The notes under the pieces: model-generated
Database searches by the model: none
What the model saw: only the letters and a program-made list of their open reading frames with translations
Told to the model about the DNA's origin: nothing
Made by a program: the position numbers and the translations under genes
Shown: positions 18,908-31,161 of the stretch, piece after piece
Position numbering within the stretch: the first letter of the stretch is position 1
Layout of the letters: each line of letters opens with the position of its first letter
DNA from: Mesorhizobium sp. DCY119
GTDB lineage: Bacteria > Pseudomonadota > Alphaproteobacteria > Rhizobiales > Rhizobiaceae
Reading direction: 5' to 3'
NCBI RefSeq assembly: GCF_003590645.1
Contig: NZ_CP031834.1
Location: forward strand, 4,773,722-4,837,721
Length of the DNA: 64,000 nt

Positions 18908-20155
18908 TTAGGCCACGCTGCGCAGCGCCGGCTTTTCGTCGTCGGTCAGGCGCGGCTCGATGAAGTTGCAGTACCATTCGACGAACTGCATCACGCCGCC
19001 CTCATGCTCGACCGAGTAAGGTCCGGGCTCATAGGCCGGCGACTTGATGCCGAAGGCATTTTCCTCGACGATCCTGCGGTCCTGATCGTTGGTCTCGGTC
19101 CAGACATGGGTGAGTTCAGCGAGATCGTAGTCGACACCCTCGACCGCATCCTTGTGCACCAGCCATTTGGTGGTGACTGCCGTTTCGGTTGCCGAGATCG
19201 GCAGCACGCGGAAGGTGACGGCGTGGTCGCCCAGCACATGGTTCCAGGTGGTCGGGTAGTGATAGAGCAGCAGCGCGCCGATCTTGTCGGCAGTGACGAT
19301 ATCGGAAAGGTTCTTCCTCACCGCGCGCTTGCCGGACATCGTGTAGCTGACGGCGTCGCGCAGCAGCGGCGCACGCGTGGCACGGTACTGGCCACCGGCA
19401 TCGATGCGGAACTTGCTCGGCAGGCCGACAGCCTCGCACTTCGCCCAATGGGCAAGCATTTCGGGATCGCTTTCGGCACCGTTGACGCCGGTGACTGTCG
19501 GAGCTTCCGGGAAGGTCTTACAAAGTTCGGGATGGTTCGCCGCGCAGTGATAGCACTCGCGGTTGTTTTCCCAGACCAGCTTCCAGTTGCCCTTCTCGAC
19601 GATGGTGCTTTCGAAAGCGACCTTCGCGTCGCGCAGGCGGTGCGGCAAAAGATAAGGCTCGACCATCGCCCGCATCGGCGCGAAATCCGCAGGCTCCTTG
19701 GCGAGGCAGATGAAGATGTAGCCGCCGACGCTTTCGCAGGCGACGGGCTTCAGGCCGAACTGGTTCTTATCGAAGCCCTCGGCCATCTGGCGGGCAAACA
19801 GCAGGCGGCCGTCGAGCTCATAGGTCCACTGGTGATAGGGGCAGACGAGCTTGGCCGTCGTGCCCTTTTCGGCGGTGCAGACGCGCGAGCCGCGATGGCG
19901 GCAGGAATTGTGGAAGGCGCGGATGTCGCCCTTCTGGTCGCGCACGACCAGCACGGGATAGTCGCCGATCTGCGCGGTGATGTAGCTGCCGGGCTTGGGC
20001 AATTCGCAATCATGGCCGAGGAACAGCCAGTCGCGATACCAGATCAGCTCAAGATCCAGCTTGAAATAGTCCGGATCGGTGTAGAAAGCCTGCTCGAGGC
20101 TGAAGCCCTCGCGGCGGTTGCGTAACTGCCGCAGCATCTCATTGCGCGCATCCAT
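18908..20155 (-). CDS. gbcA: Rieske 2Fe-2S aromatic-ring-hydroxylating-type oxygenase, GbcA-like (glycine betaine demethylase)
   Basis: A 415-residue oxygenase alpha subunit. Rieske ligands are Cys85 and His87 (CRHRG) and Cys105 and His108 (CPYHQW). The mononuclear iron site shows NNRECYHCAANHP, with His203 and His208. Length and the separate FNR-type reductase match the GbcAB system, which demethylates glycine betaine to dimethylglycine with release of formaldehyde. Stachydrine or carnitine oxygenases are close relatives, so the substrate is inferred. AGGA precedes the ATG. A cobalamin riboswitch lies in the 5' leader, 134 bp upstream, which is unexpected for this enzyme. Confidence 0.85.
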   Translation of the reverse strand: MDARNEMLRQLRNRREGFSLEQAFYTDPDYFKLDLELIWYRDWLFLGHDCELPKPGSYITAQIGDYPVLVVRDQKGDIRAFHNSCRHRGSRVCTAEKGTTAKLVCPYHQWTYELDGRLLFARQMAEGFDKNQFGLKPVACESVGGYIFICLAKEPADFAPMRAMVEPYLLPHRLRDAKVAFESTIVEKGNWKLVWENNRECYHCAANHPELCKTFPEAPTVTGVNGAESDPEMLAHWAKCEAVGLPSKFRIDAGGQYRATRAPLLRDAVSYTMSGKRAVRKNLSDIVTADKIGALLLYHYPTTWNHVLGDHAVTFRVLPISATETAVTTKWLVHKDAVEGVDYDLAELTHVWTETNDQDRRIVEENAFGIKSPAYEPGPYSVEHEGGVMQFVEWYCNFIEPRLTDDEKPALRSVA

Positions 20156-20288
20156 GTCCTGTCCTCGCTATCCAAGGACTGAACTGGTGGTGATGTCAGG
20201 GGAGAAAGATTGCACGGCAACGCCCGCTGGAGCCTGTCCGCGCAAAAATCCGCCGCTTGATCGCCCACCGCGATCAGTCGAATTTACA

Positions 20289-20477
20289 ACACTCAAGGCT
20301 GGTTTCCGGGCTCTGGAGCGGTCCTGCAGGACCCGTCACGGACACCTTCCCAAGCCATTTGCGGCCCAGTGGTCTCCCGCCGTGACATTCTCCACCACCG
20401 TTGCGGGGGCAGCGCCGGCATCAAACCGGCTTCCCAATTCTCCGGTCCGCGATCAAGCGCACCAGCACCTCAAGTGT
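20289..20477 (-). ncRNA. Cobalamin riboswitch upstream of the gbcAB-like genes
   Basis: On the minus strand an outer stem is formed by ACACTTGAGG-TG-CTGGT (5', from 20477) with ACCAGCCTTGAGTGT (3', to 20289); it pairs throughout with a 2-nt bulge and two G-U pairs. Between the arms lie GGGAAGCCGG, CGGCGCTGCCCCCGCAACGG, a GACCACTGGGCC segment, GGGAAGG and the B12 box AGCCCGGAAACCAGCC. These are the conserved parts of the class. Downstream, a GATCGC/GCGATC hairpin (20259-20275) and then five U residues may form the expression platform. It lies between metH and gbcA, both on the same strand. Confidence 0.88.
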
Positions 20478-20562
20478 CCCGATATAATCACCGAATCGGC
20501 GCGCACGGCGATACGAAAGCGACATGGCCCAAGCGCAAAGGCGACAGCGGAAAAATCCGCTG

Positions 20563-24360
<3,798 letters not shown>

Positions 24361-24376
24361 ATTTTGCACCTTAAGC

Positions 24377-24415
24377 GACATGTCTGCGCATGTCACATAA
24401 CGACATCTTTATGTC
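24377..24415 (-). promoter_or_regulatory. Cluster of GACAT/ATGTC half-sites upstream of metH
   Basis: Within 39 bp there is a GACATGTC palindrome (24377-24384), a further ATGTC, and the spaced pair GACAT-CTTT-ATGTC (24402-24415). They lie 17-55 bp before the metH start, where a promoter operator would be expected. Homocysteine/SAH-responsive regulators control methionine-cycle genes in this group of bacteria, but which protein binds here is a guess. Confidence 0.35.
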
Positions 24416-24693
24416 AACATATCACACCATGCTGATTTTACCACTGGCTGCATTCTTCCGACGGATCGCAAAGCCCGCACTCGCGTCGCGCAATCGCACA
24501 GGCGCGAATTCGCAGGCCAGAGACCTATTATGGCTGCAGTTTCGAAGGTCAAAGCGGCATTGTTGTCCTGATGCAACCTCCATCGGCCCCCGGCGTTTAA
24601 CCACATGTCTCGATCGTGATTGGCGCGAGGCGCATGCATGCCCATATTCTAGCGGGGCGGGATTTCTTCTCTGATCAGGAGATGAGGTTTGAA
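24416..24693. other. Intergenic region between metH and a DUF982 gene
   Basis: About 280 bp that are less GC-rich than their surroundings. Short ORFs are present, but none shows a convincing ribosome site or protein-like composition. Promoters for the divergent metH and DUF982 genes probably lie here; nothing else is seen. Confidence 0.4.
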
Positions 24694-24993
24694 ATGGACA
24701 GGTTGCAGTTCGTCATTCCGGTACGCATAAACCCGGAAGCTGGCCAGCCGGTTACGGAAATCTACAGCGTCGACGACGCCATGACCTTCCTTCACGAGTG
24801 GCCGGTCGGCAGGCAGGGGCCTGTCTATCAGACGGCGATGAATGCCTGCCTGGCTGCCATGATCGAGCAGGTTCCGACCGAAGATGCCCGCAAGGCGTTC
24901 ACAAGTTTTGCCCGCGTCTCCAAGATCCTCACCAAGGACGACGCCCATGCGCTCGTGCTGGACGGGGACGGCGAGATAAGGCCGGCGCATTAA
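24694..24993 (+). CDS. DUF982 family protein
   Basis: A 99-residue protein beginning MDRLQFVIPVRINPEAGQPV. It has the family pattern: an N-terminal strand pair, a helix with DDAMTFLHEWPVGRQGPVYQ, and a helix starting ARKAFTSFARVSKIL. DUF982 proteins are abundant in Rhizobiales and have no established role. The start is placed at 24694 because GAGG lies six bases upstream. A second member is at 56718-56981. Confidence 0.75.
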   Translation: MDRLQFVIPVRINPEAGQPVTEIYSVDDAMTFLHEWPVGRQGPVYQTAMNACLAAMIEQVPTEDARKAFTSFARVSKILTKDDAHALVLDGDGEIRPAH

Positions 24994-25144
24994 GCGTCGA
25001 CAGGGACCGTGAGCCGCAACTTCAGATAACAATCATGTGTGCGTTGAGCCTGACGGTCGCCATCGGCCTGTGAGAACGGCTGCCGATAACCTAGATAGAC
25101 AGCGTCAAGGCAAGCTTCGCCGCCAATGCAAAGGGAATAACATC

Positions 25145-25429
25145 GTGCCGAAATCGAAAGCCGTGGTCGAAACCGAGAATGCAAGCCGCTACCTGCAGCA
25201 GCTTTGCAAACATTGGGGCCACAAATTCACGGTCGATTTCACCCCGATCAAGGGGCATATCGATCTCGGTGAAGGGCGTCTGGTCGATATGGACGCAAGC
25301 CCGACCGCGCTTACGGTCGAGGTCGAAGCCGCTGACCTGCCGCGAATGGAACAGGTCGTGGCCGACCATATCGTGCGCTTTGCGTTTCGGGAGGAACTGG
25401 CTTTCGAGTGGAAGCCGATCGGCGGGTAG
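25145..25429 (+). CDS. DUF2218 family protein
   Basis: A 94-residue protein starting with GTG: MPKSKAVVETENASRYLQQL. The family pattern is clear: ASRYLQQLCKHWGHK, then GHIDLG, then the conserved end FAFREELAFEWKP. AAAGGGA lies upstream of the GTG. Members are small cytoplasmic proteins of unknown role. The tRNA-Ala gene follows on the other strand. Confidence 0.8.
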   Translation: MPKSKAVVETENASRYLQQLCKHWGHKFTVDFTPIKGHIDLGEGRLVDMDASPTALTVEVEAADLPRMEQVVADHIVRFAFREELAFEWKPIGG

Positions 25430-25527
25430 AGATTTTGCGGGGGGTGCACTTCGAATTTGTGCCCTTCCGCAGTTCAAACACGCGAGCCGGGAAAAGCTTT
25501 CGAAAGAATCAATCGCTTGGGAATATT

Positions 25528-25603
25528 TGGTGGAGCCAAGCGGGATCGAACCGCTGACCTCCTGCATGCCATGCAGGCGCTCTCCCAGCTGAGCTATGGC
25601 CCC
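25528..25603 (-). tRNA. tRNA-Ala (anticodon GGC)
   Basis: The minus strand folds as a full 76-nt cloverleaf. The acceptor pairs GGGGCCA with TGGCTCC, with discriminator A and an encoded CCA end. The D-arm is GCTCAGCTGGGAGAGC. The anticodon stem CCTGC/GCAGG encloses ATGGCAT, giving GGC. The T-arm contains GGTTCGATCCC. It lies downstream of the FYDLN acidic protein gene. Confidence 0.97.
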
Positions 25604-25674
25604 ATTTTCCGAATTTAGAACCCGGACACCGTTTCCGGCGAGTAGTCCGACCGGGGCTGGCCCCGAACCGGTGT

Positions 25675-25697
25675 GAGGCGGCTTCTAGCGCCGCCTC
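25675..25697 (-). terminator. Hairpin between the FYDLN protein gene and tRNA-Ala
   Basis: GAGGCGGC and GCCGCCTC form an 8-bp perfect stem around a 7-nt loop, downstream of the acidic protein gene on the minus strand. No U-run follows directly, so it may be a 3' stabilising stem instead of an intrinsic terminator. Confidence 0.4.
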
Positions 25698-25770
25698 GTC
25701 GGAAGATCAAGCCTGCTTGAGGCCTTTTTCTTACACCGCAGTGCCGGCACCCCGGCACCGCGGCATTGGT

Positions 25771-26151
25771 TCAAGTCTCGTCGTCGTCGCCAACGCCGAT
25801 GATGTCGGAGACGTCGTCGTCGTCTTCCTCTTCATCTTCAAGGAACGTGTCGTCGTCATCGTCGCCGAGGTCGACGTCTTCCTCGTCCTCGATCTCGATA
25901 ACGTCGTCCTTGGTCTCGTCGTCTGCTTCTTCGAGAGAAACGACTTCGGCGCCTTCTTCCTCGGCGTCGATTTCCTTCTCCTCGACCTCTTCCTCTTCGT
26001 CATCGACAGCCTTGATGCTGGTCGTGTCGAAATAGGACCGAGGGTAGGTCTTGCCCGTGTAGGGCGAAACGATCGGATCCTTGTTCAGGTCGTAGAATTT
26101 ACGCCCGGTTTCCGGATCGATGCGCTTTATGCCAAGTTCTGGTTTAGCCAC
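25771..26151 (-). CDS. TIGR02300 (FYDLN acid) family protein
   Basis: A 126-residue protein reading MAKPELGIKRIDPETGRKF and then YDLNKDPIVSPYTGKTYPRS, followed by a long tail of Asp and Glu. This is the typical layout of the family, which is found across Alphaproteobacteria without known function. The GTG at 26151 is preferred to a TTG at 26157: GAGG lies eight bases before the GTG but only three before the TTG, and the resulting MAKPELG start is the usual one. It is divergent from aroA. Confidence 0.88.
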   Translation of the reverse strand: MAKPELGIKRIDPETGRKFYDLNKDPIVSPYTGKTYPRSYFDTTSIKAVDDEEEEVEEKEIDAEEEGAEVVSLEEADDETKDDVIEIEDEEDVDLGDDDDDTFLEDEEEDDDDVSDIIGVGDDDET

Positions 26152-26275
26152 CGTCAATGCCTCGTATGCAAAGTTTGGTCCCCATAACCACAGTTTGATG
26201 CGCTGTCAAAGCCAAAAGACGGAAATTTCCGCATCGGCCAAACAGCTGTCAAAACAGCCGCACTGGAGGGGATGA

Positions 26276-27718
<1,443 letters not shown>

Positions 27719-27720
27719 AA

Positions 27721-28062
27721 ATGCTGGAGCAACTGGGCTCATTCGCCACAGCTTTCCTGCTCTATCTCATGCTGGGCTTTCCGTTTCTGATCTGGTCCGG
27801 CAGGACGGTCTATGCCAGCGTGCGGACCGAGATCGACGGCAAAGTGAGGGGCAAGCCCAGTACGGGCGCGACCATTTTCCTGGCCGTCATCCCCGTCCTG
27901 TTCGTCGCCTATTACTTCCTGAGCGGCATCGGCGGCGTGCAGCACCAGCACCGGGTCAGCGACTGGGGGCCGTATATGTTCCTCAGCCTGCCGCCGGCAT
28001 TCGGATTGCTGGCGGGGTATGTGATCGGGGCGATCTTGGGGCGGAAGGCTGCGGCTGAATAG
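27721..28062 (+). CDS. Small integral membrane protein, function unknown
   Basis: A 113-residue protein with three probable transmembrane segments: FATAFLLYLMLGFPFLIW, TIFLAVIPVLFVAYYFL and PPAFGLLAGYVIGAIL. It starts 2 bp after the aroA stop, so it is probably cotranscribed and perhaps translationally coupled. No catalytic motif is visible. Confidence 0.65.
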   Translation: MLEQLGSFATAFLLYLMLGFPFLIWSGRTVYASVRTEIDGKVRGKPSTGATIFLAVIPVLFVAYYFLSGIGGVQHQHRVSDWGPYMFLSLPPAFGLLAGYVIGAILGRKAAAE

Positions 28063-28169
28063 CGTTTCGACGCGTAAAGCGCCAAGCGCGCATTCAGTAA
28101 GCGGTCATTTCGGAGTCCACACTCCTTCCATTCGATGGCAAAGTCGCTCCCGGGGAAAAGGGGGCAACC

Positions 28170-28889
28170 ATGGCGCCAATCGGCAAGGAACACTGGCTGA
28201 CGCAACGGCTCGAACAGCAACCGGACGTGGTCCAGACTAAGCTATGGACCGTGGTGAAGCCTGTTCATCACTTCGTCCGCAGAATAATGGCGTATGACAT
28301 TCGTGAGAAAAACGGGCTCTACGGGGTGTGGAGCATCCACAGCCTGTGGGCACCGTCTTCCCCAATTGAACTGGAGAATACGACCGGCTTCAGCACCCCT
28401 CTCCCTCAGGGGGAAGTGATCGTGATATACCCCGACCTGCTGCCGAAGCCGATACAATACGAAGCCTTTGAGGACACTGTCAGGGACGAGGTGTTGCCTT
28501 TTCTACGCTCCATCAACACCATGGAGCGATTTTACCACGAAATCACCAACAGGCCGGCAAATCTGAACACGAATACACCGGACTCGAAGTTTTGCCTTGA
28601 GCTTGCGATGGGGCACTTCGATGCCGCCAGCACGTTGCTGGCGCAGCACCGCGACCATTGGTTTCGGAAGCAAGACGATGATTTTGATGAGCAGGAGCTC
28701 GATCAGATTCGCCAGCTCTACCGCTTTCTCGATGATGGAAATTACGCGGCAATAGCTCTGCATTTGCACGAATGGGAGGCGTCAGTTGCCGAACATTCCG
28801 AACTTGACGGGCTCTGGGAGCCATCCCCCTTCCCGTTCGAACCCGAATATGAGGACTGGGCGCGAAAATCCGGCATAACGGCAGCCTAA
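28170..28889 (+). CDS. Unrecognised protein, first of three tandem paralogs (A)
   Basis: A 239-residue soluble protein. The N-terminal half has strand-like segments and a PVHHFVRRIMAYDI motif (about residue 30). The middle has EVLPFLRSINTMERFYHE (about 107). The C-terminal half has LELAMGHFDAASTLL (about 144) and ends LWEPSPFPFEPEYEDWARKS. The same landmarks recur in the next two genes. GGGGAAAAGGGG precedes the ATG. Base composition is visibly less GC-rich than the aroA and rpsA genes around it. No signal peptide, membrane segment or catalytic motif is seen, and I do not recognise the family. Confidence 0.72.
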   Translation: MAPIGKEHWLTQRLEQQPDVVQTKLWTVVKPVHHFVRRIMAYDIREKNGLYGVWSIHSLWAPSSPIELENTTGFSTPLPQGEVIVIYPDLLPKPIQYEAFEDTVRDEVLPFLRSINTMERFYHEITNRPANLNTNTPDSKFCLELAMGHFDAASTLLAQHRDHWFRKQDDDFDEQELDQIRQLYRFLDDGNYAAIALHLHEWEASVAEHSELDGLWEPSPFPFEPEYEDWARKSGITAA

Positions 28890-29581
28890 TGGAAAGAAAT
28901 ATAGAAAGCACAACGCCAGCAGACATCGAAACAATCCTCAAACCAATCTTTGAGACAAACTCCGACGTAACCTGCGCAGGTGGCTTTTTAGTTCTTGATC
29001 CCGTAACGCACGTCTGCAGGAGAATATTGACCAAACAGGCTTCCGCAGACGACCAAGTTTATCTGGAATGGGCCGTTGATATCCTTTTTCTGAAGGATTC
29101 AACAAACACAGTTTCGGGTGTGATTGCCGCAAAGGATGCCGGGCCGTTCAGGAAGACTGTCAGTCTACCTAAGAATTCCATTTCGAAAACCGTCTGCATT
29201 GAAATTGAAGACCAGCATATGCCTTTACTGCGAAGGCTGAACTCCCTTGAAGCATGTTATGAATACCTGATGAACCGTGCGAGGCCGTTCTCTATCCCGC
29301 CCGAACTGCATTTTCCGCTTGAGCTTGCGATGGGAAATATCGATGCGGCCCATATGCTCAGACGCTGGCATCGCCAACGATGGTTCGACCGCCCCTTAGA
29401 TACATATGGAAAGGAGAGTCCCATTTATTCGCTTGTGCAACGGCTATGCCTGCTGCTCGAGGCCGATGACATCGCCGAAGTTCCACATGTGTTACGGGAA
29501 GCGGAAGAGGCAGCCGCGAAGGAACTCGGGCTGAGCCATCTTTGGCAGCCAACAATTTTTCCCATTGAACATGCCTCGTAA
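28889..29581 (+). CDS. Unrecognised protein, second of three tandem paralogs (B)
   Basis: A 230-residue protein whose ATG overlaps the previous stop by one base (TAATG). Shared landmarks are DPVTHVCRRIL (about residue 37), MPLLRRLNSLEACYEYL (about 110), FPLELAMGNIDAAHMLRRWH (about 142) and RWF. The C-terminus, LWQPTIFPIEHAS, is shorter and has lost the EPEYxDWARKSGI end found in copies A and C. It is the least GC-rich of the three. The function is unknown. Confidence 0.7.
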   Translation: MERNIESTTPADIETILKPIFETNSDVTCAGGFLVLDPVTHVCRRILTKQASADDQVYLEWAVDILFLKDSTNTVSGVIAAKDAGPFRKTVSLPKNSISKTVCIEIEDQHMPLLRRLNSLEACYEYLMNRARPFSIPPELHFPLELAMGNIDAAHMLRRWHRQRWFDRPLDTYGKESPIYSLVQRLCLLLEADDIAEVPHVLREAEEAAAKELGLSHLWQPTIFPIEHAS

Positions 29582-30263
29582 GAGTCGCTTCCAGCGCTTG
29601 CTGGCACCATTGCTGCTTCGAAACAACGACGTCTGCATAGAGAACCGCTTCCTTCTCCTTCGCCCGCTGCGACACGCCTTTTGCGCGTTGGTTTTCGATA
29701 TAGTCGGCATCGCGGGTGTTTTTCGCCCGCGATGGTTTGTATTCCCGATATTTGCCCTGCCGCCGGTGCTGCAGTTGATGAATATTGATGGAGTAGGCAC
29801 CAAATATTCCGATGAGCCGGCACGCGGCATGCCGGAAGACCTTTTAAGTGAGCAGCTGTGTGCCGACATCGAGGCCTCCGTCCTGCCATTTTTTAGATCT
29901 GTGACAACATTCGACAAGCTTTACGCCTATGCCTTGCATGGTGACCTGCAAATCTGGCAGCGCGAGGCCCTTCACTTCAGATTGGAACTCGCGATGGGCA
30001 ACTTTGATGCTGCCCGAATGCTGATGCGATGGCATTCAAAAAGATGGTTCTCGGATGAGACGCCGGCAGAGCATGCCAACGAGAGGCAGCTTTGCGCGCT
30101 ATTAGATGCAAATGACCATACCGGGATAGGACATTGTCTGCGCGAGATAGAAGCGGCAGTGGTTGCCGCATACAAAGTCGAGCGTCTCTGGGAACCATCC
30201 CCCTTCCCGTTCGAACCAGAATACAAGGACTGGGCGCGAAAATCCGGCATAAAGGTGGAGTAG
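29571..30263 (+). CDS. Unrecognised protein, third of three tandem paralogs (C)
   Basis: A 230-residue protein starting MPRKSRFQRLLAPLLLRN. The first ATG (29571) lies inside the end of copy B, an 11-bp overlap. Landmarks are RPLRHAFCALVFDI (about residue 30), SVLPFFRSVTTFDKLYAYA (about 100), FRLELAMGNFDAARMLMRWH (about 138), RWF, and the end LWEPSPFPFEPEYKDWARKS. The last 70 or so bases are nearly identical to those of copy A. The N-terminal half contains hydrophobic stretches but no clear membrane helix. cmk begins 48 bp downstream. Confidence 0.7.
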   Translation: MPRKSRFQRLLAPLLLRNNDVCIENRFLLLRPLRHAFCALVFDIVGIAGVFRPRWFVFPIFALPPVLQLMNIDGVGTKYSDEPARGMPEDLLSEQLCADIEASVLPFFRSVTTFDKLYAYALHGDLQIWQREALHFRLELAMGNFDAARMLMRWHSKRWFSDETPAEHANERQLCALLDANDHTGIGHCLREIEAAVVAAYKVERLWEPSPFPFEPEYKDWARKSGIKVE

Positions 30264-30311
30264 GCCGGCGAGGCTCTTGCCTTTTGGCGGCCTCTCCGCT
30301 TGAAGCAAGGC

Positions 30312-30962
30312 ATGTCTCGTTCTCTCATCATCGCCATCGACGGTCCCGCGGCTTCCGGCAAGGGAACGCTCGCGCGGCGTCTGGCGGATTATTATCACCT
30401 GCCGCATCTCGACACCGGGCTGACCTACCGCGCGGTCGCTCATATGCTTTTGACGAAGGGTTGGCCGCTCGATGATGAGGCGCATGCGATCGAGGCGGCG
30501 CGGCTGGTCGATCTCGGCCATCTCGACCGCGAGGGGCTGTCGGCCCATGCGGTGGCGGACGCGGCTTCGCGCGTTGCCGTGATTGCGGAGGTTCGCCGTA
30601 TCCTGGTCGAGAAGCAGCGCGCCTTTGCCAATCAGGACGGCGGCGCTGTGCTGGACGGGCGCGATATCGGCACGGTGGTCTGCCCTGAGGCGGAAGTGAA
30701 ACTCTATGTCACCGCAAGTGCCGAGGTGCGCGCCATGCGCCGGCTGCGTGACATCGAGGGGCGCGGCGGCAAGGCGGATTTCGACGAAATCCTGTCCGAC
30801 ATCAAGCTGCGCGACGAGCGCGACATGGGCCGTGCCGATTCACCCCTGAAGCCCGCTGCAGACGCGCACTTGCTCGATACGTCGGAAATGTCTATAGAGA
30901 CCGCGTTTCTTGCGGCAAAAGCGATCATTGATGACGCGATAGCCAAGAGAAGCGAAATCTGA
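30312..30962 (+). CDS. cmk: Cytidylate kinase
   Basis: A 216-residue enzyme that phosphorylates CMP/dCMP. The P-loop is [16 protein letters not shown] (about residue 10) and the CMP site region includes [12 protein letters not shown]. The later motif is [20 protein letters not shown] (about 118). The ATG at 30312 gives the normal N-terminus ([18 protein letters not shown]); a TTG four codons earlier is possible. cmk directly before rpsA is conserved in many Proteobacteria. Confidence 0.95.
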   Translation: MSRSLIIAIDGPAASGKGTLARRLADYYHLPHLDTGLTYRAVAHMLLTKGWPLDDEAHAIEAARLVDLGHLDREGLSAHAVADAASRVAVIAEVRRILVEKQRAFANQDGGAVLDGRDIGTVVCPEAEVKLYVTASAEVRAMRRLRDIEGRGGKADFDEILSDIKLRDERDMGRADSPLKPAADAHLLDTSEMSIETAFLAAKAIIDDAIAKRSEI

Positions 30963-31161
30963 TCGCGATGTTTCGCATTGTGGCTTGCTGAAGCGGTCAC
31001 GAAGCACCATCTGGACCGGATAACCCGCCTGCCCGCATTCTCATGCGCCGATACCGCCGCGAAAGCGGCACCAGGGCATTTGCCCGGGATGCTGACCAGG
31101 CCAAACGCAACACGAACCAAGGCGCCGGCTCCGCAGATGCGAGAGCCTTCCAGGAGAAACA

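Noticed and set aside
18836..20125. A 429-codon plus-strand frame
   Set aside because: It is antisense to gbcA, whose Rieske and iron ligands are intact.
24390..24674. A 94-codon plus-strand ORF between metH and the DUF982 gene
   Set aside because: It has no ribosome site, its composition is not protein-like, and it overlaps the metH promoter region.
25731..26035. Serine-rich and lysine/arginine-rich ORFs on both strands in this segment
   Set aside because: They are shifted-frame readings of the Asp/Glu-rich tail of the FYDLN protein.
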